Made by a program: the position numbers and the translations under genes. Of a DNA stretch of 11,351 bases, positions 6,490 to 11,351 are shown piece after piece (position 1 is the first letter of the stretch; the number at the start of each line of letters is the position of its first letter). Location: contig JAHFOM010000031.1 of NCBI GenBank assembly GCA_023261685.1, positions 1 through 11,351 of the forward strand, read 5' to 3'. The DNA comes from Candidatus Moraniibacteriota bacterium (lineage in GTDB: Bacteria; Patescibacteriota; Minisyncoccia; Moranbacterales; UBA1568). Under the pieces are notes generated by a model that did no database searches, had not been told where the DNA came from, and saw nothing but the letters and a program-made list of their open reading frames with translations.

Positions 6490-8070
6490 ATGAATCAAAA
6501 TATCGTTCAAACATTGCGCCGATGGCGTGACCAGCAGGCGCGTATCGAGGGCGTGGAGAGCTTTCGTGTCTTTCCGAATGCCGTATTGGAAGCGATTGCC
6601 GGATCTTTGCCACGGACAAAAGAAGAAATGTTCGCCATCAAAGGCATCAAAGAGGGGAAATACCGGAAGTACGGTGTGGCTCTCTTGGGAATTATCAGAG
6701 AAAGTACGTCTAGTGGTAACAGCATGTCTGGTGATTTGAATAATGAAGATAAGGGATACCCGCCTACCGGCGAGGTAGGCACGATACGTGATGCAGGGGA
6801 GGGAAAAAACGAACAGAAAGAAGAGGATCAAACGTTGTCAGTCAGTCAGTTTTTGGACGGTTTGAATGTCGAATTGTCGGGAATGGCGGCACGGGTGCGG
6901 GGCGAGGTGTCGAGCGTAGATGAGCGTGAGCGCGTCGTCTACTTTACCATCAAAGACGCGCGCGATGAGAGTACCCTCAGCTGTCTCATCTTTCGCAACG
7001 CCTATGCTGTTTCCGGTGTTCGTCTGGCTATCGGGGATGAGATCATCGTGGAGGGGGCACCGGACATCTACAAGCCGAGCGGGAGACTGAGTTTCAAAGT
7101 CGGGGTGATAGAGCTGTTCGGCGAGGGGGCGCTCCAAAAAGCCTATGAAGCGCTGAGGCTGAAATTCGAGCAAGAAGGATTGTTCGCTCCGGAACGAAAG
7201 CGTGTCTTACCGGCATTTGCCGAGCGGATTGCGCTGATCACTTCGGAGCAGGGTGCGGCGATCGGGGATTTTACGATGAATCTCGGCGCACAAGGCTTGA
7301 AAGTGCATTTCTATCCCACATCGGTGGAGGGCAAGAAAGCGGTATTTGAAATCATCCGCGCCATCAAGTATTTCAATCAGAGCCCCGACCGGTATGATGT
7401 GCTGGTCATCGTGCGCGGAGGCGGAAGCTTGGAGAGTCTGCAGGCGTTCAACAATGAAGCCTTGGCGCGCGAAGTGGCAGAGTCGAAAATCCCGACGCTC
7501 CTCGGCATCGGACACGAAAAAGACGTGACGCTCGCGGCGATGATCGCCGACGTGATGGTATCCACACCGACTGCCACCGCCAAGGTTTTGCGGACGCCGT
7601 GGGATGAGGCACGACAGCTCATCACGCATTTCCGCTCTCAACTGCCGATGTTGTTTCGGGAACAATTGTCTGATGTTCACGGCACGCTGGCTTTTGAGAG
7701 CGAAGTGCTCCTCGCGCGCCTCAAGACATTTCGTGTTTTGGTAACGACTCTCAAGCAAGAAATTGCTGAAAGACTGGCACTTTCTCAATCACTCGTTCGG
7801 CAGCAGCTCATCAATCTGGAGGAGGGAGAACAGCGTCTCTCTCTGGGATTCGTTGTGATGCGGGAGCGCGTGACTCAGGAAATACGCCGCTTCGAAGAGT
7901 TGCTCCGCCAGTATGATCCCAAGCGGGTGCTCAGGCTCGGGTACAGCCTCGTGCGGAGCGGAAATCAGATCATCAAAGACATCGCTGAAACCAAGATCGG
8001 TGATATACTGGAGGTGCAGCTCAGCCGGGGGAAGCTCCGAACCAAAGTGGAAAAAGTATTCAAATCATAA
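6490..8070 (+). CDS. xseA: Exodeoxyribonuclease VII large subunit with N-terminal HRDC domain
   Basis: This is the catalytic subunit of exonuclease VII, which degrades single-stranded DNA from both ends in repair and recombination. Counting from the ATG at 6490 (526 residues; E. coli has 456), residues 2-70 look like an HRDC domain (LRRWRDQQA, then LPRTKEEMFAIKGI and KYRKYG), a nucleic-acid-binding module known from RecQ and RNase D. A charged, disordered-looking linker (71-115) follows. The OB-fold is at about 118-210 and the nuclease domain at about 212-370. Expected catalytic residues are present: D260 (AAIGDF), R309 (VRGGGS), H342 and D345 (GIGHEKD). Coiled coil and the C-terminal segment RLGYSLVRSG to the end complete the family pattern. 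The start is chosen because HRDC begins there and the promoter predicts a leaderless message; a GTG at 6436 lies upstream of the terminator and is unlikely. xseB follows after 20 bases. Confidence 0.94.
   Translation: MNQNIVQTLRRWRDQQARIEGVESFRVFPNAVLEAIAGSLPRTKEEMFAIKGIKEGKYRKYGVALLGIIRESTSSGNSMSGDLNNEDKGYPPTGEVGTIRDAGEGKNEQKEEDQTLSVSQFLDGLNVELSGMAARVRGEVSSVDERERVVYFTIKDARDESTLSCLIFRNAYAVSGVRLAIGDEIIVEGAPDIYKPSGRLSFKVGVIELFGEGALQKAYEALRLKFEQEGLFAPERKRVLPAFAERIALITSEQGAAIGDFTMNLGAQGLKVHFYPTSVEGKKAVFEIIRAIKYFNQSPDRYDVLVIVRGGGSLESLQAFNNEALAREVAESKIPTLLGIGHEKDVTLAAMIADVMVSTPTATAKVLRTPWDEARQLITHFRSQLPMLFREQLSDVHGTLAFESEVLLARLKTFRVLVTTLKQEIAERLALSQSLVRQQLINLEEGEQRLSLGFVVMRERVTQEIRRFEELLRQYDPKRVLRLGYSLVRSGNQIIKDIAETKIGDILEVQLSRGKLRTKVEKVFKS
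6762..6780 (+). repeat. REP-like palindrome inside xseA linker
   Basis: GCCTACC-GGCGA-GGTAGGC is a perfect 7-bp inverted repeat with a five-base loop. It sits in frame in the linker between the HRDC and OB domains, where it encodes PPTGEVG. It resembles the short GC-rich palindromes I associate with intergenic and intragenic repeats in CPR genomes. There is only one copy in this window, so repeat status is unproven. Confidence 0.5.
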
Positions 8071-8090
8071 CTTTTTATTCTTTTTATCGT

Positions 8091-8291
8091 ATGCCCAAAG
8101 TAAACCTGAGCGAATCGCTGAAAAAGGTGCAGGACATCATCCGCTGGTTTGATAACCAAGAAGAAGTGGATGTGGAGAAGGGTTTGGAGAAAATCAAAGA
8201 GGGCACCGAGCTCATCAAAACAAGCAAGGCCCGCCTCAAAGAAATCGAGAATGAATTCGAGGTGGTGAAAAAGGAGCTGGAGAAGGAATGA
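8091..8291 (+). CDS. xseB: Exodeoxyribonuclease VII small subunit
   Basis: This 66-residue, mostly helical, highly charged protein has the XseB pattern: an N-terminal SESLKKVQDIIRWF helix, then VDVEKGLEKIKEGTELIKTSKARL and a second long helix. Typical family length is 60-90 residues. Several copies of XseB bind the coiled coil of XseA in the holoenzyme. The gene begins 20 bases after the xseA stop, in the usual xseA-xseB order, and is almost certainly co-transcribed. No Shine-Dalgarno site is visible in the T-rich spacer. No terminator follows before the RhuM-like gene. Confidence 0.92.
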   Translation: MPKVNLSESLKKVQDIIRWFDNQEEVDVEKGLEKIKEGTELIKTSKARLKEIENEFEVVKKELEKE

Positions 8292-8297
8292 TACAAG

Positions 8298-8307
8298 TGA
8301 GTACTCA
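8298..8307. repeat. 10-bp palindrome upstream of the RhuM-like gene
   Basis: TGAGTACTCA is a perfect palindrome ending eight bases before the ATG at 8316. It could be a binding site, but several palindromes of this size are expected by chance in 11 kb. Confidence 0.25.
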
Positions 8308-8315
8308 GTAGATAT

Positions 8316-8783
8316 ATGCCAAAGAAATCAGTGAAAAACAAAGTGGTGATCTATCAGGCAAAAAACGGCGCTCTTGAATTGCGGGGTGACGTTTTACGTG
8401 AAACGCTGTGGGCTACTCAGGCACAGATAGCGGAAGTTTTTGGTATTGAAAGATCGGTGGTAACGAAACATATTCGAAACATTTTGAATGACAAGGAAAT
8501 TGATGAAAAAAGCAATGTGCAAAAAATGCACATTGCACATTCCGATAAACCCGTAGCCATATACTCTCTAGATATTGTTTTGAGTGTTGGTTACCGGACA
8601 AACTCTAAAATTGCCATAGAGTTTAGAAAATGGGCGACGAAGACGCTCCGCGAGCACATCACCAAAGGCTATACGATCAATCGCAGGCAGATTGCGAAGC
8701 ATTACGCTGCTTTTATGAAGACAGTGGGTGATGTCCAGATACTGTTGCCTGAGCGCGTGGCACTTGACTTTTTAGCGTTTTAG
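8316..8783 (+). CDS. RhuM-family protein, C-terminally truncated
   Basis: This 155-residue protein matches the N-terminal half of the RhuM virulence-protein family: VVIYQAKNG near the start, then LWATQAQIAEVFGIERSVV (helix-turn-helix-like), KMHIAHSDKPV, YSLDIVLSVGYRTNS and FRKWATKTLREHITKGYTI. Related CPR proteins, as I remember them, are about 330 residues and continue after an LLPE motif into a Fic/death-on-curing-like domain. Here the reading departs after LLPE and ends nine residues later. The final codons coincide with the strong promoter of the next unit (8764-8792), so the 3' half appears to have been replaced. No remainder of the gene is seen downstream. It may be a degraded accessory or toxin-type gene, or a surviving DNA-binding half. 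The family call is good; function is unknown even in full-length members. Confidence 0.75.
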   Translation: MPKKSVKNKVVIYQAKNGALELRGDVLRETLWATQAQIAEVFGIERSVVTKHIRNILNDKEIDEKSNVQKMHIAHSDKPVAIYSLDIVLSVGYRTNSKIAIEFRKWATKTLREHITKGYTINRRQIAKHYAAFMKTVGDVQILLPERVALDFLAF

Positions 8784-8792
8784 GTGTATAAT
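8764..8792 (+). promoter_or_regulatory. Near-consensus sigma70 promoter of the 242-residue gene
   Basis: TTGACT (five of six) and TATAAT (six of six) are separated by exactly 17 bases. This is the best promoter in the window. It overlaps the last codons of the truncated RhuM-like gene. The predicted start near 8799 gives a leader of about 120 bases holding two hairpins and a strong ribosome site. Confidence 0.8.
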
Positions 8793-8822
8793 AAAATATT
8801 AAACCTTAACAATCGTAGATTC

Positions 8823-8873
8823 TTTGCCATAGCAGAAAGTGGCTTTAATTAGGCCTTTTTCTGCTATGGCAAA
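8823..8873 (+). promoter_or_regulatory. Long hairpin in the 5' leader
   Basis: Perfect 16-base arms, TTTGCCATAGCAGAAA (8823-8838) and its complement (8858-8873), enclose a further GGC/GCC pairing (8841-8843 with 8853-8855) and a nine-base loop. Between the two parts lie one G-T wobble and one T-T mismatch. No T-run follows the right arm, so it is not a canonical terminator. It could stabilise the mRNA, control translation, bind a protein, or be a mobile-element end. Confidence 0.85.
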
Positions 8874-8887
8874 CTCAATTTGTTGAG
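8874..8887 (+). promoter_or_regulatory. Second small leader hairpin
   Basis: CTCAA and TTGAG pair around a TTTG loop, starting at the base after the long leader hairpin. The stem is only 5 bp, so on its own it could be chance. Confidence 0.4.
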
Positions 8888-8904
8888 AGCCCACTAGCGC
8901 CTGT

Positions 8905-8913
8905 AAAGGAGAG
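8905..8913 (+). promoter_or_regulatory. Strong Shine-Dalgarno site
   Basis: AAAGGAGAG ends five bases before the ATG at 8919, with the GGAG core seven bases away. Most other genes in the window have no recognisable site, so this one fixes the start and sets this gene apart. Confidence 0.8.
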
Positions 8914-8918
8914 AGACT

Positions 8919-9647
8919 ATGTCCAAAAATGACATGCTCGCCGCCATCGTTCGTGCCCTCGTGGGTGTCCCGCAAAAACGTCTGGGTGTTGTACTCGATA
9001 CCGTCAACAAAATCGGCAGTGCCGATGGTGAAATCTGGCGGACACGTTTTGCTGAAGTGCTTCGCGAAGGAGTCAAGTCAGTGGTTTTGTTACCCGAAGA
9101 TCCGCTCGACACCCTCAAAGGAGTCAAGCCAGCGACTCTGGCATCCAAAGCACCGCTCGACACCCTCATCCGCGTCGACCGTTCCATTCGTCCCGTCTAT
9201 CCCGATTGGGTGAAGACAGTGACGCACCCAGAACTAGAGTGTGCTGGACCCGCCGAGTATAATTTGCAAACGGAGGTTGAACAGTGGCTTCATGACGACC
9301 AAAAAAATGGGTCAGTGGAAGGTAACACCATCTACAGGAACTTGCGGAATGGCAACACTCTCGCTACCTGCTTGAACTTGCAGGATGGGTTCGCCATTCA
9401 AGCTAAGGGCATTGAGGTGTTCCGCGAGCTGTTCGGCGGTAAATCTCTTGTTCTGTGGGGTTCAGTCTTGCTAGGACCAAAAGAATGCGGTGGCCTGTTG
9501 GTCCCATACCTCTATGGACGCTACGGAGATAGTGGTCAGTTCGGTTATTCTCCATCGGTTCCCAAGGGTGGCTATGTCGTGATTGACTGGACATGGCTGT
9601 TCTACTTCTATGGCTCTGACAAACCCGCTCTCCGCTTCAGCAAGTAG
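8919..9647 (+). CDS. Hypothetical protein of a probable CPR-specific modular family
   Basis: I recognise no named domain in this 242-residue protein. Residues 1-50 look helical (MLAAIVRALVG, LGVVLDTVNKIG, FAEVLREG) and resemble N-termini I recall on several otherwise different CPR hypothetical proteins. Residues 51-84 are a 17-residue unit in tandem (GVK...PLDTLK and GVK...PLDTLI). The C-terminal part is mixed, with RVDRSIRPVYPDWVKTV (85-101), HPELECAGPAEY, VEQWLHDDQKNG, CLNLQDGFAIQAKGIEVFRELF and aromatic strands ending WTWLFYFYGSDKPALRF. There is no signal peptide or membrane span, so it is probably cytoplasmic. The gene stands alone with its own promoter, leader hairpin, strong ribosome site and terminator. 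Codons favour third-position C more than neighbours by eye (GTC, CTC, GCC), which hints at separate ancestry. Coding status is secure; function is unknown. Confidence 0.85.
   Translation: MSKNDMLAAIVRALVGVPQKRLGVVLDTVNKIGSADGEIWRTRFAEVLREGVKSVVLLPEDPLDTLKGVKPATLASKAPLDTLIRVDRSIRPVYPDWVKTVTHPELECAGPAEYNLQTEVEQWLHDDQKNGSVEGNTIYRNLRNGNTLATCLNLQDGFAIQAKGIEVFRELFGGKSLVLWGSVLLGPKECGGLLVPYLYGRYGDSGQFGYSPSVPKGGYVVIDWTWLFYFYGSDKPALRFSK
9069..9170 (+). repeat. 51-bp tandem duplication within the hypothetical gene
   Basis: Two adjoining 51-base units (9069-9119, 9120-9170) both begin GGAGTCAAG and both contain CCGCTCGACACCCTCA near the end, with a diverged middle. They encode residues 51-67 and 68-84. 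The exact multiple of three keeps the frame. The divergence suggests the duplication is not recent. Confidence 0.85.
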
Positions 9648-9702
9648 TGCTCATACCTCACCTCTGAGAACAAGACCTTAGATCTTGGATACTGAGTCCT
9701 TT

Positions 9703-9758
9703 GGCCCCGCATTTTTTTCCAAACTATGGAAAGAGATGCGGGGCCTTTAATTTTTTTT
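9703..9758 (+). terminator. Strong Rho-independent terminator of the cassette
   Basis: GGCCCCGCAT (9703-9712) pairs perfectly with ATGCGGGGCC (9736-9745). The stem continues through three pairs with two G-T wobbles and a perfect TTTCCA/TGGAAA, giving about 19 bp around an AACTA loop. A TTTAATTTTTTTT tail follows. It lies 55 bases after the stop of the 242-residue gene; the stretch between holds only a weak CAAGA/TCTTG inverted repeat. Confidence 0.92.
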
Positions 9759-9812
9759 GAGTAAAAAACTTTTGTTCAACGAGACAGAGAACACGTATAT
9801 GAGAGAGGATTG

Positions 9813-9821
9813 TGGTATAAT
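9813..9821 (+). promoter_or_regulatory. Extended -10 promoter of the oxidoreductase gene
   Basis: TGGTATAAT is a perfect TGn extended -10. No convincing -35 is present at the right distance. The predicted start near 9828 gives a purine-rich leader of about 27 bases, ending in an AGAGG only two bases from the ATG at 9855. Confidence 0.6.
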
Positions 9822-9854
9822 AAAAAAAGAGAAAAATACAAAATAAAAGAGGAT

Positions 9855-11351
9855 ATGAAACGTTTTTCAGGGGATATTTCTTTGGTGCTGGGCGGGGCGG
9901 CGGGTATGGGCGTGCAGACCGTCGAGGCGCTTTTGATGTCCGTGCTCAAACGCGAGGGCTACAATGTCTTCGCGAGCAAGGAATATATGTCGCGTATCCG
10001 TGGCGGAAGCAACTCCACGGAAATCCGGATAACGAATAAAAAAAGAAACGCCTTCGTCAAGCGCGTGGATCTCTTGTTTGCGATGGATAAGGATGTCATA
10101 CCGCACCTAGAGAAGCGCATTAGTAAAAATACCATCATACTTGGAGAACGGGAAAAAGTCTGTGCTCTTTCCGGTGAGTGTCACGTGATTGATATTCCTT
10201 TTACGCGGTTTGCTAACGAGCTCGGCAATCCGCTCTATACCAGTACGGTGGCGGTGGGAGTGGCGCTCGGTATCTTGCAGGCGGATGAAGCGATTTTTGA
10301 AACGTATCTGCGAGAACATTTCGCGCGTAAAGGAGAGGAAGTGGTGGCGAAAAATATCGAAGCGGCACAGAAAGGCTATGCCTTTGGCAAACATATCGCC
10401 TACAATGAGGGGATTGAAATTCATCTGGCAAAAAATAAAGCTGTGGAGGATGAGCTGCTTTTGAGCGGCGATGATGCCCTCGGACTGGGTGTACTGGCGG
10501 GAGGATGCAACTACATTTCCTCATATCCGATGTCGCCGGGAACGGGACTCCTGACTTTTTTGGCACAGCACAAAAATGATTTCGGCGTGGTGGTGGATCA
10601 GGCAGAAGATGAGATTGCCGCCATCAATCAGGGATTGGGGGCGTGGTATGCGGGAGCACGGGCTATCGTCACGACTTCGGGCGGGGGATTTGATCTGATG
10701 GTAGAGGGCGTCAGTCTGGCGGGCATCATCGAGACGCCCATCGTTATTCATATCGGACAACGGCCGGGGCCGGCAACGGGACTGCCGACGCGGACGGAAC
10801 AGGCGGATCTCAATCTGGCGCTCTATGCGGGGCATGGAGAATTTCCACGAGCGATATTCGCACCGGGCACGCCGGAAGAGATCTATTTGGTTGCCCAGCA
10901 GGCGTTTCATATCGCCGACAAGTATCAAATTCCCGTTTTTATTTTGACGGATCAGTACTTGCTCGACTCGGTGCAGAGTCTGCCGAAAGCGAACCTACCA
11001 GCCATTCCAGAGAAGCAGCACATCGTTGAAACGACAGCTGAATACCAGCGCTACGTCGTGACAAAAGACGGGGTTTCTCCTCGGGGTATTCCGGGGTTCG
11101 GTGAAGGCTTGGTCGGAGTGGACAGCGATGAGCACGATGAATCAGCGCATATTACCGAGAGTGCTGAAATGCGTGTGGCGATGCACGAAAAACGCCTGCG
11201 CAAGATGGAAGGAATAGAGAAAGAGGCATTCTTGCCGACAGCCATAGGGGATGTAAAAAATGCTGAGACAGTCATCGTGACGTGGGGATCAAATCGGGGA
11301 GTGATTGAAGAGGCTTTGGAAATACTGGGACGTGAGGACGTAGCGGGAGTC
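9855..11351 (+). CDS. korA: 2-oxoacid:acceptor oxidoreductase, fused gamma-alpha subunit (3' end cut by window)
   Basis: This protein should belong to a 2-oxoacid:ferredoxin-type oxidoreductase, which converts a 2-oxoacid and CoA to acyl-CoA, CO2 and reduced acceptor. The first 499 codons are present with no stop. Residues 10-185 form the gamma domain (GGAAGMGVQ, then SKEYMSRIRGGSNS). A linker leads to the alpha domain from about 204, with GDDALGLGVLAGGCNY, the YPMSP form of the YPITP motif (224-228), the pyrophosphate-side segment VVDQAEDEIAAINQGLGAWYAGARA and TSGGGFDLM. RPGPATGLPTRTEQADL (303-319) is typical of KorA. The later RGIPGFGEG and SDEHDESAHITE stretch also fits. Fused forms run about 570-650 residues, so roughly 100 are missing. 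A TPP-binding beta subunit (korB) is expected just downstream. The substrate (pyruvate, 2-oxoglutarate or branched-chain oxoacid) cannot be fixed, so the symbol names the family. Confidence 0.92.
   Translation, partial: MKRFSGDISLVLGGAAGMGVQTVEALLMSVLKREGYNVFASKEYMSRIRGGSNSTEIRITNKKRNAFVKRVDLLFAMDKDVIPHLEKRISKNTIILGEREKVCALSGECHVIDIPFTRFANELGNPLYTSTVAVGVALGILQADEAIFETYLREHFARKGEEVVAKNIEAAQKGYAFGKHIAYNEGIEIHLAKNKAVEDELLLSGDDALGLGVLAGGCNYISSYPMSPGTGLLTFLAQHKNDFGVVVDQAEDEIAAINQGLGAWYAGARAIVTTSGGGFDLMVEGVSLAGIIETPIVIHIGQRPGPATGLPTRTEQADLNLALYAGHGEFPRAIFAPGTPEEIYLVAQQAFHIADKYQIPVFILTDQYLLDSVQSLPKANLPAIPEKQHIVETTAEYQRYVVTKDGVSPRGIPGFGEGLVGVDSDEHDESAHITESAEMRVAMHEKRLRKMEGIEKEAFLPTAIGDVKNAETVIVTWGSNRGVIEEALEILGREDVAGV

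Noticed and set aside
7207..7788. 193-codon open frame on the minus strand
   Set aside because: It lies opposite the xseA nuclease domain and has no family features.
8514..8540. AATGTGCA/TGCACATT inverted repeat with an adjoining TGCACAT direct repeat inside the RhuM-like gene
   Set aside because: The stretch encodes VQKMHIAHSD, a segment normal for this protein family as I know it, so the symmetry is probably a by-product of codon choice.
1..11351. CRISPR array, tRNA or rRNA genes, integrase or transposase
   Set aside because: No regularly spaced repeats, cloverleaf-like sequences, rRNA segments or recombinase motifs were seen on either strand.

Overview
The window looks like a chromosomal segment of a Candidate Phyla Radiation (Patescibacteria) bacterium, most like the Parcubacteria/Moranbacteria side. 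This is judged from gene style, with no database search. The supporting points are compact genes with few Shine-Dalgarno sites, an FtsX/MacB-type ABC pair without other transporter parts, a RhuM-type protein of the kind common in these genomes, and a lone hypothetical gene of a style I associate with CPR genomes. TGA is used as a stop in several genes (for example the protease and xseB), so this is the standard bacterial code and not the UGA-glycine code of Gracilibacteria/Absconditabacteria.

Layout. 6-2022 (+): a cyclophilin-type prolyl isomerase, then a membrane-anchored trypsin-like serine protease. 4525-2023 (-): an ABC ATPase with a long C-terminal extension and its FtsX/MacB-type permease, one base apart; the permease stop abuts the protease stop. 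4526-4640: a divergent intergenic region with back-to-back promoters. 4641-5473 (+): a 28-codon membrane micro-ORF whose stop overlaps the start of a YedZ/MsrQ-like haem membrane protein. 5553-6413 (+): a membrane-anchored DsbA-like thioredoxin-fold protein with its own extended promoter. 6490-8291 (+): xseA-xseB, exonuclease VII, with an HRDC domain fused to the N-terminus of XseA. 8316-8783 (+): a RhuM-family protein cut off after its N-terminal half. 8764-9758 (+): a self-contained unit made of a near-consensus promoter, a 16-bp-arm leader hairpin, the best Shine-Dalgarno site in the window, a 242-residue protein of unknown function with a 17-residue tandem repeat, and a strong terminator. 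9855-end (+): a gamma-alpha fused 2-oxoacid:acceptor oxidoreductase subunit, cut by the window edge.

How they fit together. The first half has an envelope and protein-quality theme: prolyl isomerase, extracytoplasmic protease, FtsX/MacB-type ABC complex, haem membrane protein and extracytoplasmic thiol-disulfide protein. The middle is DNA repair (exonuclease VII). The 8.3-9.8 kb stretch is accessory DNA, where the cassette promoter begins just where RhuM homology stops. The last gene is central carbon metabolism. The most promising unexplained element is the 8764-9758 cassette.
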